Source of the DNA: a virus | IMG/VR virus record: IMGVR_UViG_3300031977_002862 | Location: 1 to 64,000 of that record | Length of the DNA stretch: 64,000 nt | Direction: 5' to 3' (one strand) | Part shown: positions 16,952-26,800 of the stretch, in pieces | How the letters are laid out: every line of letters begins with the position of its first letter | How positions within the stretch are numbered: position 1 is the stretch's first letter | Notes under the pieces: model-generated | What the model saw: only the letters and a program-made list of their open reading frames with translations | Databases searched by the model: none | Told to the model about the DNA's origin: nothing | Made by a program: the position numbers and the translations under genes

Positions 16952-19282
16952 TTACTGTTTAATCTCTTTCCACTCTATTACAAACATCGCTTTTGGGTCT
17001 TGGTACAAAAGCTGCTCATGTACAAAAAAGTCTACAATAAAGTCTGGGCCGATAAATCCATATAAATCGGCAGTAGAACCACTGTAATTTCCTGTACTTG
17101 TTACAGGAGTTGTATAAGAAGCATCGGCATAAAGAACGCCTGTGTTTCTGCCCGTAATATATAAGTATACATCATTAGTAGAAAGAGTCACTCCATCAAA
17201 GTTTCTTGCTTTGTAGAGACCTCCTCCTGGATTTGCTCCAAATGTTTTTGTATAAGGCTCTCCAAGTGTCCAACGATCGGCAGTTGTAGTAACTTTTACG
17301 GGAATAGTAAAGTTAATTTGTTCTGTCCCACCGAAAGAACCTGTAGTAGCATTACTAAGTTCTAAAGTTGTTGCGTTCGTGATAACTTCAACAGTAGTTC
17401 CTGCAGAAATGTTTGATCCTGTAATACTTGCACCAATCTCTATACTACTTGTATCATCTACAAGTAAAGTAGTGCTGCTTCCAGCATCTGACTGTGCAGT
17501 TACAGTTCCTGTAGAGGATGCAGTAATACTTGTTAAAGCCTCTTCAAACGTGCCACCATCATCGGAAGCTTGCTTCCAAGTTCCTTTCTGAACTCCAATG
17601 AATGTAGAGGACAGATCTTTTTCTCCTCTTCCATTGAACATATCTTCAAAAATTCTTGTGCCGTCAGAATCAGATTCTTCATAATTAATACCCTTCTGAA
17701 CAGATTGTCTCATAACTGTGCCAGGAATATTTGTCCAGCTTCTTCCATGGTGTACAGTATTTGTAGAGGCTCTCCAATGCACGATTGCATCTCGAACTAC
17801 GCCTGGAGAACCAACATTATTGTCATAGTTAATATTTACAATTCTTGTTGGAACGACAATACTGTGGTTTGTGTTGGTTCCATCATCCGCAAGAGGTTGA
17901 ATTCCAAGAGAGAATAAATATGAAAAGCTACTTCCTACTACGTCCAAATGCCCTGTAGAAAATGTTTTTTGATTTCCAAGTTGCTGTAAATCGATATCAG
18001 TTTCTGTCCATACAGCTTGGCTAAATTCTCTTACATAGATTTCATTATCGTCAATTGCTGTAATTCCGCCGATTGCACTCCAATACGCGTTTGCATCGAT
18101 TTCAGCTTGTGTATACCCGTACACAGCCGTACAGCAAGGAAGAGAAATAGTTTGATTCATTGGAAGAGTGTATCGATTATTATGGTAATACTCGTGCATA
18201 GTTACGCGAGCACCATTATGGTATGTTCCAAAGCGAACTCTTCCAGATCCGTGCCACTGCATATCGATCCAGTATTGATTATTGTTCGCCAAGTTTAACA
18301 GCATACCGCTAGGATTACCAGCACCTTTTGAGCCGTCTACAGTATCAGTATTAAAAGTATCAATTCCAAGAGTCGCTGCTGTAGTAGCATCTGAACAAGC
18401 TAAAAGCTTGTCTACTTTGGCTCCAGAATTTGAGTTTCTCTGCTCAAGATAGAGAACTCCGTCAGGACCAACATGAAACATAAATCCGTTTTTTGCATCA
18501 AATAAGCCAAAACGACGACTCGCTCCATTATTTGTAGGAGCGTTTACAGTGCCAGCTTCATTGAATAAACAAGTTCCCATAAAAAGATGTGAAGAACCTG
18601 CGATGTAGTGATGATAGGTTTTTGCTGTCGCTGTAGCTAAGTCGCTCGGATTTGTTACTCCAACATCTACGGATCTTTTATCGTTATCATATCGAACAAA
18701 AGATGTTTCGCTTCCAAAAGTAGCACTTGCTCCACCCTGTGTTGCTACTGTAGAGAAATTCTCGTCTAAAACATCTTGAGAAGAAAAAACATAATCACCA
18801 AGAAGAGTTGCTCCTGCTGTTCGTAGTTTTCCCCAAGCATCAAGCTGTGGCTGACCTTCTGTAAATCTTACATTTGCTGCACCAAGAACATCAATATCCA
18901 ATCCATACTCAGGATTGTCGTAACCCATAATATTATACCCAGGAATATACAAGTCCTGGGCAGCTCCATTTACAGTTGCAACAGTAGCTCCTTCATATTG
19001 AATAAGTTGATTATCTTCGGGAGTATAATTATTATGTCTCGCGCTCTTGTTGTAATGAACAGCTAAAACACCTGCGGTAGCAGTTTCTTCTTCAACTCCG
19101 TGTACATGGAACATGAAGTCATTATCAGAGTTAGTTCCTCCAGAAAGCTTATACATTTCTCCGATCTGCCACTGATGATTTGTGTCTTTTCCGTCATACC
19201 GAAGTTCAGCGGTATGAATCATCAATATACGATCGCCTGTGCTTTCTGGAGGTATGCGAGTATATTTTCTTTCGCCTGCCAT
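16952..19282 (-). CDS. Large tail/fibre structural protein, 776 aa
   Basis: A beta-rich structural protein. N-terminal TGDRILMIHTAELRYDG, central RRFGLFDAKNGFMFHVGPDG and GRVRFGTYHNGARVTMHEYY resemble structural proteins I know from marine phages, with a lectin-like (concanavalin-type) fold suspected in the middle. A Ser/Thr/Gly-rich segment (SSTGTVTAQSDAGSSTTLLV) separates a C-terminal domain. It is encoded with other fibre genes and is a candidate receptor-contact or fibre component. The assignment is by composition and context, not by a clear domain. Confidence 0.65.
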   Translation of the reverse strand: MAGERKYTRIPPESTGDRILMIHTAELRYDGKDTNHQWQIGEMYKLSGGTNSDNDFMFHVHGVEEETATAGVLAVHYNKSARHNNYTPEDNQLIQYEGATVATVNGAAQDLYIPGYNIMGYDNPEYGLDIDVLGAANVRFTEGQPQLDAWGKLRTAGATLLGDYVFSSQDVLDENFSTVATQGGASATFGSETSFVRYDNDKRSVDVGVTNPSDLATATAKTYHHYIAGSSHLFMGTCLFNEAGTVNAPTNNGASRRFGLFDAKNGFMFHVGPDGVLYLEQRNSNSGAKVDKLLACSDATTAATLGIDTFNTDTVDGSKGAGNPSGMLLNLANNNQYWIDMQWHGSGRVRFGTYHNGARVTMHEYYHNNRYTLPMNQTISLPCCTAVYGYTQAEIDANAYWSAIGGITAIDDNEIYVREFSQAVWTETDIDLQQLGNQKTFSTGHLDVVGSSFSYLFSLGIQPLADDGTNTNHSIVVPTRIVNINYDNNVGSPGVVRDAIVHWRASTNTVHHGRSWTNIPGTVMRQSVQKGINYEESDSDGTRIFEDMFNGRGEKDLSSTFIGVQKGTWKQASDDGGTFEEALTSITASSTGTVTAQSDAGSSTTLLVDDTSSIEIGASITGSNISAGTTVEVITNATTLELSNATTGSFGGTEQINFTIPVKVTTTADRWTLGEPYTKTFGANPGGGLYKARNFDGVTLSTNDVYLYITGRNTGVLYADASYTTPVTSTGNYSGSTADLYGFIGPDFIVDFFVHEQLLYQDPKAMFVIEWKEIKQ

Positions 19283-19287
19283 TTAAA

Positions 19288-19449
19288 TTACTCCTGTGGA
19301 ACTAGTAACTTTGCTAGTTCGTCTCGAATCACATTATAGTTTTTTACTGTTTCTATCGGTGAGACTTCATCTATATTTAGTCTGAGAACTGTATTTACAA
19401 ACTCGTCAAAATATTCTAAAGCTTCTTCTATTTTTTGTCTTTCAGACAT
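19288..19449 (-). CDS. Small helical protein, 53 aa
   Basis: A short ORF that starts after TTTAGGAGTCTAA and ends three codons before the next start. It begins MSERQKIEEALEYFDEFVNT and ends ELAKLLVPQE, and is predicted helical and acidic. A terminator hairpin lies just upstream. No function recognised; size and position suit a chaperone or linker of the fibre module. Confidence 0.65.
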   Translation of the reverse strand: MSERQKIEEALEYFDEFVNTVLRLNIDEVSPIETVKNYNVIRDELAKLLVPQE

Positions 19450-19458
19450 TTAGACTCC

Positions 19459-19486
19459 TAAAAATAGGCGGGCTTTTCAGCCCGCC
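19459..19486 (-). terminator. Intrinsic terminator within the fibre module
   Basis: A perfect 7-bp stem GGCGGGC (19467-19473) / GCCCGCC (19480-19486), six-base loop, followed on the minus strand by TATTTTTA. It lies between the 600-residue protein gene and the 53-residue gene, so it would reduce expression of the last four genes. Confidence 0.75.
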
Positions 19487-19494
19487 ATATATAG

Positions 19495-21297
19495 TTAAGC
19501 AGGATCGCTATAGTTTCTTTCGAGAGCAGAAGTAATAGATATTGTTTGTGTTTCTGTTCTTGAAATTGTACCTGTTGTGCTCGAATATTGAGCATTATTT
19601 AATCCAATTGCTACAAGAGTAACTCCAGCATCTGTTGCTTTTGTTCTTCCTCCATCTTCATTCAAATCATAATCATAAGTAAACTGAATGTTGCCAGTAG
19701 TATTTTTGCTTCTCAAAGACCAAGAACGTGCAGTCCCATCAGTCTCAAAGTCCTGAGGAGCAGTTACAGTAATTACTGTAGCAGTGTGGCTTGCGATAGT
19801 ATAGAAACCTGCATTCGGACCATCTAAGATATAAAGAATTTGTCCGTCTAAATCCCCTGCTTCTGGAGAACCAGTATCGCCCCAACCTGCTCCTGAAACA
19901 GTAAATGTTTTTCCTGACACAGTACCATCACTAGTACCGCTTGCAGCACCTTGAGTCGGAGTAAATGCTTGATAGTGCAGATCTCCTGTAACAGGAATAT
20001 TCTGATCTGGGCTAGCAGCATCATATGTGCCCGAAGATACATAGAAAGCATTTCCAGTACCATAATTACCTGATGGATTGGTAGTGTAGAAAAGGAAGTA
20101 CTTTGAGTTTGGATCATCTACCAAAGTCTGAGAGAAGTTTAAAGTGACCGAAGCACTAAAGGGGAAGTTTCTCTCAGTTCCTGTATTATCAACAAAAGTT
20201 AATCTGTTAATATCATTATTATTATAATCTACAATTGCTACACCACGATAAGGGCTTTCGTCTTCCGCTTGTATAACTGTTTTTAGATTATCACCAACAA
20301 AAGTAAGAAGCGGATCGGCAACTACACCAAACAAGCTTGCTGCACCTGCATCAATGTCAGAAGTTTGCCTTAGCTGATATTGCACAAACATATAAATTTG
20401 TTCAGCAGTAGGATTATCGCCCGCGTTGTCAACATTTGCATCAATTAAAACACCAAAATTATACGAGTTTGCACCAACACTAATTGCTTGATCAGACGTA
20501 TAGTAGGTAATATTCATATCAGTGTAAGGAGCGGAACCTCCAACTGTAGTATCGTTTTCTGTGATCTTAATATCAACCGCTTCTGAGAGTGGGAATCGAT
20601 ATACCTGGTTTGTAACAGTAGTAGCACCAATACTAGTAGTAGTAGAAGCTCCAAAAGTATACCCAACCACTGGACTTTCATCAGGGGCTGATCGAATGTA
20701 TGTTGTCAATACTTTTGCTCTGTTATCATAAGCAGTTGTAATTCCTCCTGGAGCGCCAAAAGCAGGAGCAGTTCCAGAAGTTTCATAAATTTTAATAGCT
20801 TGATTTACAGGACCAAAATATGTAAAGTCTGTTTTGGTAGTATTATCGTCCCAAGCAAAATAAGCTTTGTGATTTGTCTCGATATTTCCGAGAGTAATAA
20901 CTCCCATATATTCTCGAAGAACAGTACCTGCAGAGTCCTTTTCTGCCCAGCCTCCAGTACGAATAAACGAGCGAGTAGCCGTATTTGTATCGTCCGGTCC
21001 CCAACCATTGATAAATTCAAACTGTTCAGCAGTAATTGCTTCCATTGGGAAGGGGTATTTAATTAGATCAGATTCTGTTTTCCAAAGATTTTTTAGAAAA
21101 GAATATAAGCACTGAAGAGTAACTCCATCTGCTGCAACAAGGCTACTGAAGTTTGTGGGAGAGCCTCCAGTATCATCGTCTTGACTTATCAACTCAATAG
21201 TTTTATTGGTAAGATTCAAGAAAACTTCTCCATCAGGAGTTCCTGTAGAGTCGGCACTTGATCTTGCTAATAAATCTGGATCTGTAATAATTGCCAT
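19495..21297 (-). CDS. Tail structural protein, 600 aa
   Basis: A beta-rich virion protein. The N-terminal region has GVTLQCLYSFLKNLWKTESDLIKYPFPMEAIT and EQFEFINGWGP, a pattern I recall from structural proteins of other marine phages. The rest is Thr/Ser/Asp-rich with many predicted strands, and includes SPD or SPE tripeptides (AASPDQ, TGSPEAG). No enzymatic motif. It sits between the beta-helix-like protein and the small 53-residue protein, so it is probably a fibre or tail-tip component. Confidence 0.65.
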   Translation of the reverse strand: MAIITDPDLLARSSADSTGTPDGEVFLNLTNKTIELISQDDDTGGSPTNFSSLVAADGVTLQCLYSFLKNLWKTESDLIKYPFPMEAITAEQFEFINGWGPDDTNTATRSFIRTGGWAEKDSAGTVLREYMGVITLGNIETNHKAYFAWDDNTTKTDFTYFGPVNQAIKIYETSGTAPAFGAPGGITTAYDNRAKVLTTYIRSAPDESPVVGYTFGASTTTSIGATTVTNQVYRFPLSEAVDIKITENDTTVGGSAPYTDMNITYYTSDQAISVGANSYNFGVLIDANVDNAGDNPTAEQIYMFVQYQLRQTSDIDAGAASLFGVVADPLLTFVGDNLKTVIQAEDESPYRGVAIVDYNNNDINRLTFVDNTGTERNFPFSASVTLNFSQTLVDDPNSKYFLFYTTNPSGNYGTGNAFYVSSGTYDAASPDQNIPVTGDLHYQAFTPTQGAASGTSDGTVSGKTFTVSGAGWGDTGSPEAGDLDGQILYILDGPNAGFYTIASHTATVITVTAPQDFETDGTARSWSLRSKNTTGNIQFTYDYDLNEDGGRTKATDAGVTLVAIGLNNAQYSSTTGTISRTETQTISITSALERNYSDPA

Positions 21298-21327
21298 TTT
21301 AAATTCCTAAGACTATATAGTCCTTGC

Positions 21328-23004
21328 CTATGAAGTAGGCGGTGTATCATCGTTATAATTTCTGTCAGATATTTGAAATAGTTGAAGAGAAGTATTCTCG
21401 GATGCTAATAACGTAATATCTGTAGAAAAATAATTATACGCAGTATTATGAGCAACTACTCTAACTGGTATGTTTCCAGCAGTTGAGTCATAGTTATATA
21501 TAGCGGTTATTGATCCATCACTTTCTTCTACTATCGAATCAAAAGTGCTGGAAGTAGGCGGAGAAGCTGCTAATTCTACTCCAGCTTCTTCCGTGTAAGT
21601 GCTGGGATCTGTAATATCTGTATAGCTGTAAACTCTTAATTCTGTATTTGGCTTAATATTTCTAATAGTAAAGCTTCTGGTTTGAATTATATTTACAGTT
21701 GAGCCAGTAGTAGAAAGAGTTCCTGTATCCCCAAGACCTCCTCCAACTAATGTTACATTTACAGTACCTCCACTAGTATTATTAAAAGCTTCATTTCCTG
21801 CTGTAGAAGTGAATCCTGTGAAAGTAAAATTAGTTAATGTATAATCTCCAGCCGTATTAAATTCTATTCCTCTGCTTGAACCATCAGAAATTAACTCAAA
21901 TCCTGACTGGTTAGCTATATTTGTAGAGCTATCAATAAGCATAGAACCTGCTGTACTTCTCGTTCCAATAATTTTACAGCCTGTAGCATCTATACCGTCA
22001 AAATCTATCTGTCCACAGTTTGAAAAAGTTACGTTTGTTAGTGTACGGTTTCCCGCGCTTTGAGCAGGATAAGTAATTGCACCAAAATTAATAAAACTAG
22101 TATCAGTAATTTTGCAAATATTATGGTTTGTATCAGAGAAGTCAAAAATTGCTGGTTCTCCAGAAGATACAAATGTACAGTTATCTAGTTCAAAAGAATT
22201 TGTAACACCACTTCCGCCAACTAGTCGTAATTTATGACGTCCTGTACCAAGCCCTGCACCTTTAAAAAATAGCTGAGATCCTGACTCTTTAAAATAAGAA
22301 GCGAGAGTCGGATGTCCCCACTCTATATTTGCTTGAATAGAGTACTGAGTACCGAAGTCTCTGTTTATTATTCCCCAACCATTTGCAGTGTTAAAATCGG
22401 CTGTATAGATGCTATCCATATCTATCTCTGTGCCGACACCTCCACCATCTATTCTAAAGTCGTAAGTAGTTGCTGGATTACTTGCTCGAATTACATCAAA
22501 GAATGCATTATTTACAGAGCCTCGAGCACTAACTGCGTGTATCGTACCATATCCTAATTCAGTAATTGAACTAGTATTTAAACTAGCTTCTGAGCCTGCA
22601 TATGTTGTAAAACTAGTAGGAACATTTGAGAGATCTAACCTATAAGCTACATATGCTCCGTATAATACTAGACCAATATTATCAACTCCTCCTACATGAT
22701 ACCCAATTCGATTTGTGCCATCACCAACAACTACTTGAATACCCCCTAAAGATTCTGTGGCAATAAGATTATCTTTTACTAGTAGAGTAACGATTTCTCC
22801 GTTTGTAAGAGAAATACTTCCAGTAGTTGCTCCATCTCTTAAAGTACCTGTATATACGGCAATTGAAGAATTACTTGCTTGAAAAGCGATAGCTCCGGAA
22901 CCCTCATATATAAGTTCTGAATCAAGGTCGGTAGTGTTTCCTCCAGGAGTCCAGTCACCGTCGTTTTCACAGTCATTTTGTACTGATCTTAAATCGGTAG
23001 CCAT
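21328..23004 (-). CDS. Beta-helix-like fibre or tailspike protein, 558 aa
   Basis: The N-terminal ~200 residues look like a jelly-roll (CENDGDWTPGG, GSGAIAFQASNSS, IGYHVGGVDNIGLVLYG). The middle has short repeating turns (ITDTSFINFGAIT, LTNVTFSNCGQIDF, TGCKIIGTRSTAGSM, TLTNFTFTGFTS) typical of a right-handed parallel beta-helix as in tailspikes. No catalytic residues can be picked out by eye. Start overlaps the preceding gene by one base. A receptor-binding role is plausible but unproven. Confidence 0.65.
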   Translation of the reverse strand: MATDLRSVQNDCENDGDWTPGGNTTDLDSELIYEGSGAIAFQASNSSIAVYTGTLRDGATTGSISLTNGEIVTLLVKDNLIATESLGGIQVVVGDGTNRIGYHVGGVDNIGLVLYGAYVAYRLDLSNVPTSFTTYAGSEASLNTSSITELGYGTIHAVSARGSVNNAFFDVIRASNPATTYDFRIDGGGVGTEIDMDSIYTADFNTANGWGIINRDFGTQYSIQANIEWGHPTLASYFKESGSQLFFKGAGLGTGRHKLRLVGGSGVTNSFELDNCTFVSSGEPAIFDFSDTNHNICKITDTSFINFGAITYPAQSAGNRTLTNVTFSNCGQIDFDGIDATGCKIIGTRSTAGSMLIDSSTNIANQSGFELISDGSSRGIEFNTAGDYTLTNFTFTGFTSTAGNEAFNNTSGGTVNVTLVGGGLGDTGTLSTTGSTVNIIQTRSFTIRNIKPNTELRVYSYTDITDPSTYTEEAGVELAASPPTSSTFDSIVEESDGSITAIYNYDSTAGNIPVRVVAHNTAYNYFSTDITLLASENTSLQLFQISDRNYNDDTPPTS

Positions 23005-23372
23005 TACGAAGTACTACGAGTAATATCCTTCACTACTTTTACTTTTCCGATTAGAAGTGTCTGGACATTTCCTGAACCGTCTACCTGCTGAACATCATAA
23101 TTATATGTCTTTGCAGATAAAGCATTCGTCACAGTTTTACTCGCAGTAATATATACAATACCTTGAGAGGCTTGAGACGGATTTCCAGAAGTATCTGGAG
23201 TAGCAGTAACCTGCAAATCTCCTGGGTCTGCTTCATCAATATTATCTTTGAGAGTAAACCAGTAGGTATACCCAGTAATATCGAGAGCAGAACCCCCAGA
23301 AGTAATTGCGAGTTTAATAGTCCAGTCATCCCCACGAACAAGAGGAGACAGATCTCGTGCTGTATAAGACAT
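23004..23372 (-). CDS. Ig-like baseplate/fibre linker protein, 122 aa
   Basis: A compact beta-sandwich-like protein: LVRGDDWTIKLAITSGGSALDITGYTYWFTLKDN is the pattern of the N-terminal domain of phage upper-baseplate (BppU-like) and fibre-adaptor proteins. It is the first gene after promoter P2 and heads a set of fibre genes running to 16076. It could join the fibre proteins to the tail tip. Confident as structural, moderate on adaptor role. Confidence 0.7.
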   Translation of the reverse strand: MSYTARDLSPLVRGDDWTIKLAITSGGSALDITGYTYWFTLKDNIDEADPGDLQVTATPDTSGNPSQASQGIVYITASKTVTNALSAKTYNYDVQQVDGSGNVQTLLIGKVKVVKDITRSTS

Positions 23373-23430
23373 AGAATTTTATTTCCGGAAATCCTGTTTC
23401 AGCAAAGTGAAACTTTAGATATATGGAAAG

Positions 23431-23459
23431 ATTATAGCAACAGAACAGTATAATGTCAA
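23431..23459 (-). promoter_or_regulatory. Sigma70 promoter P2 (A-tract class)
   Basis: Read on the minus strand: TTGACA (23459-23454), 17-bp spacer, TATAAT (23436-23431), preceded by AAAAAATAAATC. It drives the accessory fibre genes separately from the long tail transcript. The leader is about 50 bases. Confidence 0.85.
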
Positions 23460-23462
23460 GAT

Positions 23463-23627
23463 TTATTTTTTGCGGGCTTTACGTTTTCGTCGAACCGTTT
23501 TAGCCTTCAAACCTCTTAATAATTTTACCATTCTTCCAGCAGCCGCCTTTGACTTTGCTGTAGCTTTTTTAACCCAGCGCCCGCGTTTTTTGACGAGCAC
23601 TGTATTTCCCGACACTTTATAAGGCAT
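23463..23627 (-). CDS. Small highly basic protein, 54 aa
   Basis: The frame opens at 23654, but the ATG at 23627 (MPYKVSGNTVLVKKRGRWVKKA) is the likely start. About 40 percent of residues are Lys or Arg, ending VRRKRKARKK. I know similar small basic proteins with a GRWVKKATAKSKAAA-like middle from other phages. It probably binds nucleic acid or an acidic virion surface. It ends just before promoter P2, so it is the last gene of the main tail transcript. Confidence 0.7.
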   Translation of the reverse strand: MPYKVSGNTVLVKKRGRWVKKATAKSKAAAGRMVKLLRGLKAKTVRRKRKARKK

Positions 23628-23628
23628 T

Positions 23629-23880
23629 TTAATCCGTCCAGATAGCCGCTGCAATCGTTTGTACTAAAGGATCATGCCGTGATACGTCCGTCGGTGTTTC
23701 CGTAACGCTTCCTCCGTTCTCCGTATAAGTGGTAGTCTGGTATAGCTGAACAACGCGCTGAGATTCATGAGGTAGCTGGTCATCTTCTGGGTCGTCAAAA
23801 ACGTCGTTATAAACCACCATCATTCTCTTGTCGGGGTAGACTTCTACGCGTTGAACAGTTGTTGTTTTAGTTATTGCCAT
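23629..23880 (-). CDS. Hypothetical tail-module protein, 83 aa
   Basis: A short beta-rich protein (VQRVEVYPDKRMMVVYNDVFDD, ESQRVVQLYQTTTYTENGG) ending in AAAIWTD. It overlaps the 3' end of the giant fibre gene by 14 bases, so it is translated by coupling. Function unknown. Position directly after a fibre with a C-terminal chaperone domain suggests an assembly or capping role, which is only inference. Confidence 0.65.
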   Translation of the reverse strand: MAITKTTTVQRVEVYPDKRMMVVYNDVFDDPEDDQLPHESQRVVQLYQTTTYTENGGSVTETPTDVSRHDPLVQTIAAAIWTD

Positions 23881-26800
23881 TTAATTTCTCCTTAATTATA
23901 GCTTTTAGCTCTTCTATTTGTTCCTGTTGTTCTTTTATAGCCTCGATTAGTACAGGAATAATTTTTTGGTGCTGTACCGTCAAATAATTGTCATCGAAAG
24001 GCGCAGGCACTACAGCGTCTGGAATGACCTCTTGAACTTCCTGAGCGATAACACCAGTCTCATGGCGCACAGAAGGATTGAAGCCTTTTTCTTCAACGTC
24101 ATCACGCCAATCAAACTCTACGCCACGAAGTAGTTGGACTTTTTCGAGTGCGCTTTCAATCGGCTTAATGTTAGTTTTTAAACGAGCATCAGATGCATAA
24201 GCAGTTATGTTGCCAGTGGTTTGGATGTCTCCGCCAGAGTAGACTCGAAATACTACACTTCCAGCAACATTGTTTACCGCTATATAATTTGAAACGCCTG
24301 TGGCAAAACCGTTATATTCTATACTCATGCCCGACGTTAAACCTGTTGCCGTACTTTCGGAAAATTGCAACACAGGACGAGTAGAGTTAGAACCAAGAGT
24401 TAGAACCGTCGTTTGTGTATTCGAGGTTCCAGCTTTGTAAAAGTAGCCGGTTACTCCTGTTATATTACGACTAGAATCAATGACAGTTGTTCCGCCCATC
24501 TTGAGTGAAGTGCCTAGCCATAAGTCCTGCCAATACTTGTCAGTGCGGCCGAGATCAATTGAATTACTTACTGACGGAGAAAATCCCCCTGAAACCAGTA
24601 ACTGCCCTGCACTTGGGCTAAGATTGATAGTGTCGGAGTCTCTAATTAAATCAATATGAGAGCCATAGGTAGAGTTGGTAATTATTACTTTATCTGTAAA
24701 CGTTGAAGTTCCATTTGCGTTCAGGGTCAAAGAATTAGTTCCTGACGTTCCACCTGATATAGAGTCTGATGTTGCGTTTACCCAAAACCTTAAAAAACCG
24801 TTTGCGCTTGTATTTCCAGCTAAAATGTTGTTTTCACCGTTATTACCGAGATGCAATGTTCTCCAATCAACAAGCCCTCTATAGTTAGTAGAGCTTGCTT
24901 GATAGTTCATTATTAAAGCGCCGACCCCACTTCCGCCATTCAGAGTGAAAGAACCAGAATCGACGGATGAATTTCCCTTCATTGTAAGTGGATGATTTAA
25001 ATAGCTATGACTTCTGTAATATCCCTGCCCTCCGCCTAGTATGTCTGCAACGCGGTTTAATTGTTGAGACGCATCAGATTGCCCTGTAATGTCATTCCCA
25101 TTTGCATCTTTGACCATCGCAACGGTTAAGGAAGTGCTTGAGGTTCCTGAGTTATATCCGCTGGTGTAGACAGTAGCGTCTGACTCAGTGTGAAAATAGT
25201 ATGTTTCACCGCCGCGCAGATAGAAGATAATGACATTTGAGCTTGCTGTTCCTCGATACATTCCAAGAATGGTACGCTCGTTGTCTTGGTAGGCGTTGTA
25301 ATGAAAATCATAAGCAAGGGTCATGTCAGACCAGCCCTGACCTCGCGCCCAGCCCACGATCATATTATTATTGTATGGATCGTTACCGCTTTGTGAGTTT
25401 TGGCTGATGACAAAATGATGCGTACTGGTTACGTTGCCTGGATTAGTCAAAACGACTGGATAAAAATTACTCGTGCTAAACGCTGTAAGATTAATTGTTT
25501 TTTGCGTTTTTAAGCGAACATTGGCGCTATTGAGGCTAAGGGCGTTGGTAGTTAAATCCAAGCTGGTTGCACTTATTGTTCCTAGCGTAGCGTTCCCGCT
25601 CGCATCTATCCGTAGCGTTCCATTGCCAGACCCAGTTCGTAATCCGAATACCGCGTTGACGCCAATATCGTCTGTGATCCGCATTTGGAGCTTGTCGCTA
25701 TCTTCGGGTTCGTAAAAATCTAACGCATCGCTATTGGATCGAATGGCAAAGTCTATTCCGGCATCGTTATTACTGAAGTTAATTATTGGGCTCGTTGCCC
25801 CAGTGCTTATCAAGTTAATATTTCTACTGCTATCGATTACCGTACTTCCTCCAACTCGATAACCGTTTAACACGTCAACGTAACCAGCGGCAGATCCATC
25901 ACTCGCATAGCTGGTGCCAGCGTATAGGCTTTCGACTCTAATGCCTTGTGCGGAAGAGCCATCTAGGACTGAGATTTTGTCTGTGGATTGTAGGCTTGCG
26001 GGATAAAACTCGCCAGAACTAGCGATTCTAGTGGTGCCGTTTACAACAAAAGAACCCGGAATGGTAGTGTTGCCGGAACCGTCAAATACAAATTCTTTAT
26101 AAGTCGAGGTGTTTTGTAGACCTGTTCTAAACCTAACACCACCGTCTGTTAGTAAATAAATTTCTTCGCTGTCGGCGTCTGGATTCCATCCGCCTGCATC
26201 CGGATCATAATTTCTACCGATATCTCCTGAGGCAAGAATTAGAGTGTCGTCGGCTGATGCAAGCATCAATCCACCTCGACCCGTTGTTTGCCACAGACCT
26301 CCGTTACCGCTATTACCCATTGAGATAAGCTTTCGTTTATCTCCAGAAACCGTTGGAGAATCTGCTACGTTTTTATCTGGGAATACAATCGTTGCACTAT
26401 CCGTAGTACTACCAACAGTTAATGACCCTGTTAGAGTACCGCCAGTGAGTGGAAGATGTCCTACTTGAGAATAAGTGTAGGCTGTGTTTGCGTTGGTAGA
26501 GCTGCCGCCGGTCCAAGTGACTACACCAAAACCAGTACTCCCGCCTGGTTCAAAAGTTGCGTGAGTACTCCAAGCTGCCGCATTAACCCTTCTCTGTATA
26601 ATTAGAGGGACATCTCCACTACCATTGTCCGGATTAAAAATACGCCAACCGTAGCCATTATTGACATTTGCAGATACAAACTCTAAGCCTGCAGCAGCAT
26701 TCGGCGATCCTTCTGATCCACCTTCTCCGAGCCTAATAAGTCCGTTTTGAGAAGCTTGACCAGTACCGGAAGTAGAATCATTTCCTATAAATAATTGTCC

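Noticed and set aside
23628-23654. Longer start for the basic 54-residue protein
   Set aside because: The extra residues read antisense-like sequence within the upstream gene end; ATG 23627 gives the family-like MPYKV start.
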